Shown here: piece by piece, positions 26,407-33,739 of the stretch
How positions within the stretch are numbered: position 1 is the first letter of the stretch
Layout: each line of letters begins with the position of its first letter
NCBI GenBank assembly: GCA_910584685.1
Contig: CAJUAO010000019.1
Location: 1-55,897 of the forward strand
Direction: 5' to 3'
Source of the DNA: an uncultured Lachnospiraceae bacterium
GTDB taxonomy: Bacteria; Bacillota; Clostridia; Lachnospirales; Lachnospiraceae
DNA length: 55,897 nt
Program-made: the position numbers and the translations under genes
The notes under the pieces: generated by a model
Database searches by the model: none
Seen by the model: only the letters and a program-made list of their open reading frames with translations
Told to the model about the DNA's origin: nothing

Positions 26407-26500
26407 ATGCCGGAAATCAGTAGATTTTATGGAATTATATGCTGCATGGAATAACGCAGTAAGAGCAAAACCATTTGATAAGATAGAACCGCTTAAGTAG
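26407..26500 (+). pseudogene. DUF4160 gene with internal deletion
   Basis: The ATG, with a ribosome site, opens MPEISRFYGI, the exact beginning of DUF4160 proteins. The frame is then lost, and another frame encodes ELYAAWNNAVRAKPFDKI followed by EPLK and a stop, the family's usual C terminus. The central part, including the HNPPHFH-type core of the family, is absent. The junction lies in GGAATTATA, which could have been a direct repeat that recombined. DUF4160 and DUF2442 usually occur as a pair, and the intact DUF2442 partner follows 12 bases on. Confidence 0.85.
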
Positions 26501-26512
26501 GAGGAATTATAT

Positions 26513-26809
26513 ATGTTTATAATGAATGGATTTGTTTATGGCGGCGAGCCTGAAAAAATCTTATCTATATTGAAAGTAAAAACGTTGCCGGATTATATAA
26601 TGCTAATTACATTTTCAACAGGAGAAACGCGTCTTTTTGATGCAACAGTTTTAAAAGGAGAAGCTTTCGAGCTTTTAAAAAACGAAAATATATTTCAAAA
26701 TGCAAAAATAGAGCATGGTGTTGTTACATGGGCAGATGGTGAAATAGACTGTTCCCCGGAGTTTATGTATAAAAATAGTTATGAGTATTCTGCGAAGGAA
26801 ATATGTTAA
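26513..26809 (+). CDS. DUF2442 protein
   Basis: 98 residues. The stretch TFSTGETRLFDATVLKGEAF, and later VTWADGEIDCSPEFMY, are characteristic of DUF2442. The ATG follows TAGGAGGAATTATAT. Normally paired with DUF4160 in a two-gene unit of unknown function, sometimes suggested to be toxin-antitoxin-like. Here the partner is broken, so this may be an orphan. Confidence 0.88.
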   Translation: MFIMNGFVYGGEPEKILSILKVKTLPDYIMLITFSTGETRLFDATVLKGEAFELLKNENIFQNAKIEHGVVTWADGEIDCSPEFMYKNSYEYSAKEIC

Positions 26810-26845
26810 ACCAAACCACTGAATATACAGCGCTTACAATACTTT

Positions 26846-26943
26846 TTGACATTTTTTGCAACACATGGTATAATGTTGACGCAGAAGGGAATTGCGTCAA
26901 CTTCTGATTCCATGTGTGCCAAAGCACACAAAATTATGGTATA
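26846..26943 (+). promoter_or_regulatory. Tandem promoters with nested dyads before a small membrane protein
   Basis: P1 is a perfect consensus, TTGACA (26846-26851), 17 bases, TATAAT (26869-26874). Dyads surround and follow it: CACATGG/CCATGTG overlapping the P1 -10; GTTGACGCA/TGCGTCAAC; CAGAAG/CTTCTG; and GTGTGC-CAAA-GCACAC. A second extended -10, TGGTATAAT, ends at 26943. The large dyad over the -10 suggests a repressor site, or a folded leader if transcribed. Confidence 0.65.
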
Positions 26944-26975
26944 ATCTTGAAAAATATACAAAGGAGAGCAAATTT

Positions 26976-27212
26976 ATGGAAAAATTATTACCTTTTTTCC
27001 CTCTCAACAACACTGTCAAGTCTGACAATGCTATGAGCCTTGTTATTGCTATTGTAATCTATGTTGTAGTAGCTGTTGTACTTGGCGTTTTGCTTGCGCT
27101 TCTTGGCGGCATACCTGTTGTTGGAATAATAACAAGAATTGTTGGCATTCTTGTTTGGATTTATGAGGTCGTAGGAATTGTACTTGCCATTCTTACCTTC
27201 GTTCAAAAATAG
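26976..27212 (+). CDS. Small hydrophobic membrane protein
   Basis: 78 residues from the ATG at 26976, which has AAAGGAGAGCAAATTT upstream; the frame extends to 26892 without a site. There are two long hydrophobic segments, near 21-43 (rich in Val, Ala, Leu) and 45-76 (GGIPVVGIITRIVGILVWIY ...). The charged N terminus has the sequence PLNNTVKSDNAMS. Not assigned a function; similar small proteins occur in gut Clostridia. The elaborate promoter region suggests tight control. Confidence 0.7.
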   Translation: MEKLLPFFPLNNTVKSDNAMSLVIAIVIYVVVAVVLGVLLALLGGIPVVGIITRIVGILVWIYEVVGIVLAILTFVQK

Positions 27213-27220
27213 CTCTAAAA

Positions 27221-27314
27221 GAAGCTGCTGCAAAACAAAGCTTTTATACAGGACATTACAGCTTAAACTGTATATATTACTGTATTTTACATATTATGTT
27301 TTGCGGCAGCTCCT
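27221..27314. terminator. Long-loop inverted repeat between convergent genes
   Basis: AGCTGCTGCAAAAC (near 27222-27235) is nearly complementary to GTTTTGCGGCAGCT (27299-27312), separated by about 63 AT-rich bases. It lies between the small membrane protein (plus) and the AAA ATPase (minus). It may end both transcripts or be part of a small RNA; the loop is longer than in a normal terminator. Confidence 0.45.
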
Positions 27315-27320
27315 TTTATG

Positions 27321-28190
27321 CTATTTTCCTTCAAACTCATTCTCATGCTTCTTAAAAAATTCATAATACGCCCTTACGTTTTCTAATTCTGTCCATTTCT
27401 TTATATCTGCCACTTCCTCATCCATATCATATATTTTAGCTCCTCTCATAGACAGCAGAAAGGGTGAGTGTGTTGCTATAATAAACTGGCATCCGAAAAA
27501 CCGGGCTGAATCCTCAAGAAATCTTAGCAGCTCCTGCTGTTTTTGGGGAGACAGGCTGTTTTCAGGCTCATCTAACAGGTAAAGGCTGTTCTCTTTTATT
27601 TTATCCGTAAAATAAATAAACGCGCTTTCACCATTTGAATGCTCCCGCACATTATCAGGAAGATTTTTTCTAATGTATTTTGACTGGGTGCTTCTTCGCG
27701 ACATATTTACCCTCTTTAGCTGCTCATAGTCATCTAATGATTTTAACTGAAAATGTGAATACTTTGCATCAAGATAATCGTCAAAAAGCTCCTCCCTTTT
27801 TACGTCAATTCCGTTGTTTATGCTTCTTAAATTCAGCATAAAATCAAACACATCATCACTTGTAATTATCCTGCTGTCCTTTGGTATCCTGTTCTTTATT
27901 TTAAAGCTGCACAAGCTTGTGTAAGCCTCAAAAAAGTTGGAGCGGTTATATATTGTATCCCTATTAAGCCCCAGCTTTTCTGCAATAACATTTAACACCG
28001 TTGTTTTACCTGAGCCGTTTCCTCCGTATAGTATTGTAACAGGCTCAAAATCCAACATTCTCAAATTATGCTTTGAAATAATCTGAAAGGGGTAATATGT
28101 ATCGTAGCATGTCCTTTTCTGACTCATGATAAAGTCATATTCCCTCTCTATATCAGGAAATTCAAAATGTAGTAAATATATACCAATCAC
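27321..28190 (-). CDS. AAA/ABC-type ATPase (AAA15-like)
   Basis: 289 residues. Walker A is YGGNGSGKTTVLN near residue 58; the ABC-like signature region is NGESAFIYF near 190; Walker B is LYLLDEPENSLSP near 210; and the switch histidine is in FIIATHSPFLL. This is the RecF/OLD-like soluble ATPase class, without a visible TOPRIM nuclease domain. Some such ATPases are anti-phage, but there is no partner gene here. The start is a GTG with TAGGA close upstream; the N-terminal strand it adds matches family members. Confidence 0.85.
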   Translation of the reverse strand: MIGIYLLHFEFPDIEREYDFIMSQKRTCYDTYYPFQIISKHNLRMLDFEPVTILYGGNGSGKTTVLNVIAEKLGLNRDTIYNRSNFFEAYTSLCSFKIKNRIPKDSRIITSDDVFDFMLNLRSINNGIDVKREELFDDYLDAKYSHFQLKSLDDYEQLKRVNMSRRSTQSKYIRKNLPDNVREHSNGESAFIYFTDKIKENSLYLLDEPENSLSPQKQQELLRFLEDSARFFGCQFIIATHSPFLLSMRGAKIYDMDEEVADIKKWTELENVRAYYEFFKKHENEFEGK

Positions 28191-28461
28191 TCCTATTCTT
28201 AATCTATCCTAAGTGCAAATTCCCCATTTAGCATCATGTGCCTTAACCTTTATCTTCTTAGTTAAGCTACATACATATTACCATAAATACGCTGAATATT
28301 CATTAACAATTTACACTTATGAAAATTTTCACTTACTAAATCAGTGGGTTTAGGATATCAGTTCATGTATTTTTATAATTGTTCTTGAGGTTGAATATAC
28401 TTTTTTCTTTTAATATACTTTTAATAAATACATAACTATAATTAGGAGAAAGGATATATTT

Positions 28462-29010
28462 ATGAGTATTTTTTATGCATTTCATGTAGTAACAGAGCAC
28501 AGAATGTACCTTGGACAGCATATCATTTTCGATGAAAATCACCATAACGGGGTGTATAAACGGGTAATGGATAAGCTGCCTGTTGTAAACGATATTTATG
28601 CACATCCGGATAAATATACTGAAAAGGAACTGGATTATCCGACTATAGTGGCTTTGCGGGAGTTAGCGCTGGAGGAGGTCAGAGTAAAGAAATACCCCTC
28701 TTATCCGTCAAGAATGGCATGTTTATATGTATCTAACGATTTACAGACTGCCCTTGACTGGGCTGAATATTTTATAAAAATCGGCAGACCTACCTTTCAG
28801 ATAGTAAAAATTAAAGTAAACGGCAATATTTTCACAGGCGATGCCGTAAAATGCTTTGACGCAACTATTGATAAATCAAGTAATCTGATTATGGCTGAAA
28901 GATATTGGAGGAATGAAGACAATTCCCCAGACGAGCCGCCTATTAATGAAATACTAGTTTCCGGTGATTTAGAGGTCGCTGAAATTTTGAAGGAATATGG
29001 GAATACCTGA
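28462..29010 (+). CDS. DUF2441 protein
   Basis: 182 residues. The N terminus FYAFHVVTEHRMYLGQHIIF and the LALEEVRVKKYPSYPSR and ACLYVSNDLQTALDWAEYF segments mark DUF2441, a family of unknown function. The ATG follows AGGAGAAAGGATATATTT. Its last codons form the left arm of the terminator at 28990-29028. Confidence 0.85.
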   Translation: MSIFYAFHVVTEHRMYLGQHIIFDENHHNGVYKRVMDKLPVVNDIYAHPDKYTEKELDYPTIVALRELALEEVRVKKYPSYPSRMACLYVSNDLQTALDWAEYFIKIGRPTFQIVKIKVNGNIFTGDAVKCFDATIDKSSNLIMAERYWRNEDNSPDEPPINEILVSGDLEVAEILKEYGNT

Positions 29011-29028
29011 CTACTTCCCATATTCCTT
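28990..29028. terminator. Terminator overlapping the DUF2441 stop codon
   Basis: A perfect 14-base stem, AAGGAATATGGGAA (28990-29003) against TTCCCATATTCCTT (29015-29028), with an 11-base loop that contains the stop codon. It separates the convergent DUF2441 gene from the gene ending at 29051. A T-tract is short, so efficiency is uncertain. Confidence 0.7.
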
Positions 29029-29050
29029 CATCTCTGACGCTTCTTCCTGA

Positions 29051-29716
29051 TTAAAGCCTTATATCAAATTTTTTATAAAACCTTATAAGCTCTTTTTGCC
29101 TTTCATTATTTAAACCGGCAGCTGCCGTTTCTAAACCGGAAGCCTTAAGTTCCTCTGTCAATTCTCCTGACAACTGCTCAGGCGTTTCCTCTTCCAAAAG
29201 CTTTTCCGGAAGGTCTTTCATTTCATCTATAGTATCTTCTGTAAGTTTTGCGGTTTCTTCTACCGTATCTTCTGTAAACTCTGCAAGCTCTGCAAGTTCC
29301 TCCATGCTTTCTGACATCTCGCTCTTGTTCTCGTCTGTTCCCAGAGTTTCCTCTGCCAATTCCTCTCTTCTTTCCTCAGGCGTCTTTGGCTCATTCTTCT
29401 CTGCTGCTTTGGCAATCTGTTCCCCGCGCTCCCTTGCTTCGTCCATCACGTGCATCATCTGTGACTGGTTGTATTCTTCCTTTGCAGCTTCAATCTGGTC
29501 CTCGTAAGAATGGAACATCTCCAGCTTTCTGCTGATTTCCTCTAAGCTGTCACATTCCATATTCTTAAGGCTGCTTTTCTGATTTTCCAGATAAGCAATC
29601 TTATTGTCCCGTTCTTCCTGCTTTTTCATTCTTTCCTGAGCGCTCTTTAAGCCTCTGTTTTGAAAAAGACTATTGTTGCCGACAAATAAGCTTCCGCCTG
29701 CTTTTGTAACTGCCAT
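29051..29716 (-). CDS. Coiled-coil, acidic protein of unknown function
   Basis: 221 residues, not recognised. The N terminus MAVTKAGGSLFVGNNSLFQN is non-charged. Residues 25-120 are strongly helical with heptad-like charge patterns, and 120-205 are acidic (repeated EELAE/ETAKLTEDT pattern), suggesting a long coiled coil. No membrane segment or signal peptide. The ATG follows AAGGAGAATGATATT. The family appears in Lachnospiraceae-type genomes, but no function is known to me. Confidence 0.75.
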   Translation of the reverse strand: MAVTKAGGSLFVGNNSLFQNRGLKSAQERMKKQEERDNKIAYLENQKSSLKNMECDSLEEISRKLEMFHSYEDQIEAAKEEYNQSQMMHVMDEARERGEQIAKAAEKNEPKTPEERREELAEETLGTDENKSEMSESMEELAELAEFTEDTVEETAKLTEDTIDEMKDLPEKLLEEETPEQLSGELTEELKASGLETAAAGLNNERQKELIRFYKKFDIRL

Positions 29717-29887
29717 AATATCATTCTCCTTAATAAAAAATTTGAACTCCGTTTCTTAATTTATTGCATAAATTTATTAATTACCATAAGCTTCTTATTT
29801 TATTTTTCGGCACTTCAATTTACATATTAAAGCAAAATGTTGTAAACGGCATTTATTTTTTGCTGCCAAACAAAAGCTATTCCGTTA

Positions 29888-30910
29888 TCAGCTTCTTAAT
29901 TCCATATCCCTTCTGTATGTCTTAAACCCGACAGCCTCATAAAACGCCAAGGCATCCTCGTTAAATTCCCACATGTTAAGCTCTACTCTGTCCAAGCCAC
30001 GCTTTTTAGCATCCTGTCTGATAAAATTAATTATTTCCCTTCCCACTCCCTGTCTGCGGAATTTTTCATCTACACAAAACTCCTCTATGGCACAAAATTT
30101 TCTTTTATGCATAAAAGGATTTTCCGGCTTATCCACATACTGAACACATGCAAAGCCGCATATAACGCCGTCTCTTTCTGCCACTATTATATCCTTATTT
30201 TCTGCATTCCATATGTCATAAATATGATTTTTCAATTCATCATTAAAACCAGCCTTAAATATATCAGGCCGTCCCATGACATGAACGTCATTGACAATTT
30301 TTCTTATTTCATTTACTCTCTCAAACTCCTCTTTTTCTGCAAATCTTACCACAGTCTTCCTTAAAAAATCGCTTTTTATTATTGAATGCCATACCTCGTC
30401 GCATATGCCCAGATTATTAAAGCCGGCAGACCTGAATACTCCTTCAGTCTTCATTCCCGCCTTCTCCATCACCCTTCCTGACTTTGGATTATTAGCATCA
30501 TGACAGGCAGCTATGCGTTTAACACTTGTCTCCTCAAAGAAAAATTCTATGATTCTCCTTAGAGCTTCCGGCATAATTCCTTTTCCCCACCATGCCTTTC
30601 CCATACAATACCCCATATCCACTGCTTCCGTTTTTTCATTTACCTTAACTGCCGAAATATTTCCTATAGCCGTATGGTCTTCCTTTAGTTCAATTACCCA
30701 GTTATAATATGATAAATCCGTATATCTGCCAATCCAGTCCTTCAGCAATTCCCTTGTGACATTTATGTCGCTGTGAGGCTGCCACGTTAAAAACCTTGTT
30801 ACCTCCGAATCGGATGCCCAATTATTAAACATGCTCTCTGCATCCTCCTCCCTAAATTGCCTGAGAATTAACCTGTCTGTCTCAAGTGTTTTTGTCCCTT
30901 TGTTTTCCAT
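29888..30910 (-). CDS. Double GNAT acetyltransferase
   Basis: About 340 residues with two fused GNAT domains. The N-terminal one is RimJ/RimL-like (ETDRLILRQFREEDAESMF ... MGYCMGKAWWGKGIMPEALR). The C-terminal one (from about 185) has FCVDEKFRRQGVGREIINF as its acetyl-CoA loop and ends NEDALAFYEAVGFKTYRRDM. Both acetyl-CoA sites appear intact. The ATG at 30910 follows AAAGGAGAAACATTA. It lies downstream of the XRE gene with a hairpin between. Confidence 0.88.
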   Translation of the reverse strand: MENKGTKTLETDRLILRQFREEDAESMFNNWASDSEVTRFLTWQPHSDINVTRELLKDWIGRYTDLSYYNWVIELKEDHTAIGNISAVKVNEKTEAVDMGYCMGKAWWGKGIMPEALRRIIEFFFEETSVKRIAACHDANNPKSGRVMEKAGMKTEGVFRSAGFNNLGICDEVWHSIIKSDFLRKTVVRFAEKEEFERVNEIRKIVNDVHVMGRPDIFKAGFNDELKNHIYDIWNAENKDIIVAERDGVICGFACVQYVDKPENPFMHKRKFCAIEEFCVDEKFRRQGVGREIINFIRQDAKKRGLDRVELNMWEFNEDALAFYEAVGFKTYRRDMELRS

Positions 30911-30941
30911 TAATGTTTCTCCTTTCAAATAAATAATCTGC

Positions 30942-30965
30942 AAGTGTCGGCTTTAGACGACACTT
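30942..30965. repeat. Hairpin between the XRE regulator and the double GNAT gene
   Basis: AAGTGTCG (30942-30949) and CGACACTT (30958-30965) form a perfect eight-base stem. The T-run follows on the plus strand, so as an intrinsic terminator it would face plus-strand transcription; on the minus strand it could slow or process the XRE-GNAT transcript. Confidence 0.45.
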
Positions 30966-30967
30966 TT

Positions 30968-31219
30968 TTATGCGCTAATCTGCATTTCTTCACCATTAAC
31001 AACAAGTATATCATCTATGGGAACCTGAAAGATTGCAGACAAAAACACAAGATTATCTATAGCAGGCATGGCTGTTCCATGCTGCCACTTGTAAATAGCC
31101 TGCGGCGTTGCAAAGCCGAATAAATCCTGCAAATCCTTTACTGTAAGACCTGACCTCTCTCTAAGCTCCATAATTTTCCTTCCTGTCGCTGCCATATTTA
31201 TTGTTGGCACATTAAACAT
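30968..31219 (-). CDS. XRE-family helix-turn-helix regulator
   Basis: About 83 residues. HTH_3 domain over GRKIMELRERSGLTVKDLQD and FGFATPQAIYKWQHGTAMPA, with the family ending NLVFLSAIFQVPIDDILVV. The start at 31219 follows AAAGGAGAAGAAA. Directly before the ribosome site is a hairpin CGGCT-TGTC-AGCCG. It follows rtcB by about 60 bases on the same strand and may be co-transcribed with it. Confidence 0.88.
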   Translation of the reverse strand: MFNVPTINMAATGRKIMELRERSGLTVKDLQDLFGFATPQAIYKWQHGTAMPAIDNLVFLSAIFQVPIDDILVVNGEEMQISA

Positions 31220-31279
31220 TTTCTTCTCCTTTCCGGCTGACAAGCCGTCGGGAGCTATGTTTTCAGTTCCCCAAACGGC

Positions 31280-32485
31280 TTAGCCTGCCTTAAAATTGTA
31301 AACCGGCTTCATAATATCAATAACATCTACTGATTCCTTTATTACTTCTATAATATCCTCCAATGACTTATAGGCTCCCGGCGCTTCGTCAAGAGTGGCT
31401 TCATTTACGGAGGTAGTATATATTCCCTCCATCGACCTTTTATATTCCTCAAGGCTTAAGGTGTTTTTTGCTTTTGTTCTTGACATAATACGTCCTGCTC
31501 CATGAGGAGCCGAGTAATTCCATTCAGGATTTCCCTTACCTGCTGCCAGTATGCTTCCGTCTCTCATATTAATGGGAATAAGCACCTTTTCTCCCTTATG
31601 GGCGGCTATCGCGCCCTTTCTTATTATCATTTCATCCGTATCAATATAATTATGAATGGTGTGGAAGCCTTCCCCTGCCGTCATTCCCGTATAATCAATA
31701 AGGATTTCCGCCATCTTTTCACGGCTTCTCCTTGCAAAAGCCTGACAAATAACAGCGTCATAAAGATAATCCTCAAGATACCTTCCGTACAAAAAGCATA
31801 AATCCTCGGGAATGGTTGTTTCCTTATTTGCCTTATCCCATGATAACTGCTTAAGGGCAGTCTGTATCTCATTTTTTCTTCCCTGAGCCTTATAGCTTCT
31901 TATAATCTCATCCCTTGCCTTAAGGTAATCCTCTATTCCCCTGTTAAGCTCAATGGCAAGCTGCTGATAATGCTCTGCCACCTGCTTTCCAAGGTTTCTG
32001 CTTCCGGAATGTATAACAAGATATTTCGTTCCATCAGACGCTTCGTCTATCTCTATAAAGTGATTTCCTCCTCCAAGGGTGCCGAGACTTCTCTCCAGCC
32101 ATTTTGTTTCCTTTAGATTTCTATAGCACTTAAGCTTCGTTAAATCAAATTTTTCCTTTCTTCCATCCCATACGTTTCTTCCTGAGGGTATAAAATGGGC
32201 CGCCTCGTCAACCCTTTTAAAATCAATATCTACTTTTCCCAGATTAACGGTATACATGCCGCAGCCAATGTCCACACCTACTATATTTGGAACTGCCTTG
32301 TCTGTAATTGTCATTGTCGTGCCTATTGTGCAGCCCTTTCCTGCATGAACGTCAGGCATAATTCTTACTTTGCTGTCTCTTGTAAACTCATGGTCGCACA
32401 TTCTGCGAATCTGCTCTATTGCCTCATCCTCCACAACTCTTGCATAGCATATGGCTGTATTGACCTTTCCCTTAATCTCAAACAT
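31280..32485 (-). CDS. rtcB: RtcB-family RNA ligase
   Basis: 401 residues. RtcB joins 2',3'-cyclic phosphate and 5'-OH RNA ends using GTP and Mn2+. Motifs: VGVDIGCGMYTVN (metal Asp and Cys), LGGGNHFIE, VIHSGSRNLGKQVAEHY, HNYIDTDEMIIRKGAIAAHKG, and SAPHGAGRIMSR with the guanylylated His. Shorter than E. coli RtcB (408) by little, so complete. The ATG follows GGAGGAGAAAGAAA. A terminator-like hairpin lies immediately upstream, between rtcB and the small ORF at 32587-32727. Confidence 0.95.
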   Translation of the reverse strand: MFEIKGKVNTAICYARVVEDEAIEQIRRMCDHEFTRDSKVRIMPDVHAGKGCTIGTTMTITDKAVPNIVGVDIGCGMYTVNLGKVDIDFKRVDEAAHFIPSGRNVWDGRKEKFDLTKLKCYRNLKETKWLERSLGTLGGGNHFIEIDEASDGTKYLVIHSGSRNLGKQVAEHYQQLAIELNRGIEDYLKARDEIIRSYKAQGRKNEIQTALKQLSWDKANKETTIPEDLCFLYGRYLEDYLYDAVICQAFARRSREKMAEILIDYTGMTAGEGFHTIHNYIDTDEMIIRKGAIAAHKGEKVLIPINMRDGSILAAGKGNPEWNYSAPHGAGRIMSRTKAKNTLSLEEYKRSMEGIYTTSVNEATLDEAPGAYKSLEDIIEVIKESVDVIDIMKPVYNFKAG

Positions 32486-32510
32486 TTTCTTTCTCCTCCA
32501 TCATTTAAAA

Positions 32511-32553
32511 AAGCCGCTTATCTTGTGAAATTATATTACAAGATAAGCGGTTT
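32511..32553 (-). terminator. Terminator-like hairpin in the rtcB leader
   Basis: On the minus strand ACCGCTTATCTTGT pairs with ACAAGATAAGCGG (13 perfect pairs, 11-base loop). It is followed by CTTTTTTAAATG and, within a few bases, by the rtcB ribosome site. It reads as a standard intrinsic terminator, but its place a few bases before the rtcB translation start also suits attenuation of rtcB. Confidence 0.75.
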
Positions 32554-32586
32554 ATAGACTAATGTAATTAATATATAAATTATCAG

Positions 32587-32727
32587 TTAACTGACAATAT
32601 ACCTATCCCTACACAGCTTACTGCTTATCTTTTCAGACGGTACGTAACTAAAGCCCTGTCCATTATTTATGACCAGCGCCATTTCATAATAATATTTATC
32701 TGAATATAAGCAATTTACCGTAAGCAT
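32587..32727 (-). CDS. Small ORF upstream of rtcB, unknown function
   Basis: 46 residues, beginning MLTVNCLYSDKYYYEMALVI and ending with a Cys-containing CRDRYIVS. The ATG has AAAGGAAAAGAAAA upstream, and composition looks protein-like (alternating hydrophobic strands). No family recognised. It lies on the same strand as the nucleoside phosphorylase (upstream) and rtcB (downstream, beyond the hairpin). It could be a real small protein or a fragment of a larger one. Confidence 0.5.
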   Translation of the reverse strand: MLTVNCLYSDKYYYEMALVINNGQGFSYVPSEKISSKLCRDRYIVS

Positions 32728-32864
32728 TTTTCTTTTCCTTTCCGGGTTTTATAACCACTTTTCTTTTTATTACATCGTAATAATACCACAAAAACTTTAG
32801 CGTGTCATTATACCTGTGGTATAAAATATTTTTAATGGTTTTTTGTAAGCTAAAAAATACCCTT

Positions 32865-33620
32865 CTATAGTCTGATTGCCGTTTCCATTGCAATCAAAAG
32901 GATTCTTTCTCTTAAATCCTCCGGCATATTTCCTAAAATACGTTTATCCCACTCATTTCCACTTAGACAGTCCGCAGCATACAAGAATTGGTAAACCTCC
33001 TTTTTACGAAATTGTCCTACTGACATAACAGAGGCACATTCCATTTCAACAACACCGCAGCCTTCTTCCTTACGCTTTTCCATATTTCCCTTTGTTTCCC
33101 TATAAACTGCATCTGTTGTCCATGTTTTTGTCCTGTGATATGGAACATGCATATCCTCCAAAATCCGTATCAGCTTTTCTGCAGTCTCAATCTCCAAATA
33201 GTCGGAGGCTTTGGCATAATGATAGCTGACTCCTTCGTCTCTATATGCCGCCGTGGGAACTAATAAACGACCTACTGCAATTTCTTTATCTAAGGCTCCG
33301 CAGGAGCCAAAATATAATATCTTTTCTGCCCCCAAAGCAATTATTTCCTCTAAAAGCGCCGCTGAACCTGCGCCTCCAAGTATTGTATTAAAAAAGCCCA
33401 TTTTAACTCCCTTATGCTCAAACTGATAAATCGGGAGTTCAGCTCCTCCTGCATTTAAAGAGACTATTCTTTGTGTGCTGTACTTATTCAAAAATAACTT
33501 ACAAAAGTTAATGCTGAAAACAACAATGACTGTCTTTGGAAAATTTTCTATTACGCTAACGTTATTTTTCGCCTTAATTATTTCTTCTCCATACAGGTCA
33601 AATGTATCTGTAATACTCAT
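32865..33620 (-). CDS. Nucleoside phosphorylase (PNP/UDP family)
   Basis: 251 residues. The family pattern is seen in KVGFFNTILGGAGSAALLEE-like GFFNTILGGAGSAALLEEI, ILYFGSCGALD near 105, and VVEMECASVMSVGQFRKKEV near 195. It would split uridine- or purine-type nucleosides with phosphate; which one is not clear. The ATG follows AAAGGAGGCGTTAAA. Monocistronic or leading into the small ORF at 32727. Confidence 0.88.
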   Translation of the reverse strand: MSITDTFDLYGEEIIKAKNNVSVIENFPKTVIVVFSINFCKLFLNKYSTQRIVSLNAGGAELPIYQFEHKGVKMGFFNTILGGAGSAALLEEIIALGAEKILYFGSCGALDKEIAVGRLLVPTAAYRDEGVSYHYAKASDYLEIETAEKLIRILEDMHVPYHRTKTWTTDAVYRETKGNMEKRKEEGCGVVEMECASVMSVGQFRKKEVYQFLYAADCLSGNEWDKRILGNMPEDLRERILLIAMETAIRL

Positions 33621-33739
33621 TTTAACGCCTCCTTTAATAAAAAATTCTCCTCCTTAGTTCAATTTCCTGTGTTTCCTATATTACTTAATTAATAGAATTA
33701 TTCTATCATAAGCAAATAATCAAGTCCATTAATTTTTGC

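Noticed and set aside
27321..28190. AAA ATPase as an OLD or Gabija-type defence nuclease
   Set aside because: No TOPRIM domain in the protein and no UvrD-like helicase gene beside it.
32696..32893. Minus-strand frame of 65 codons between the nucleoside phosphorylase and the small ORF
   Set aside because: It overlaps the end of the phosphorylase gene out of frame, has poor composition, and the 46-codon frame at 32587-32727 has a better ribosome site.
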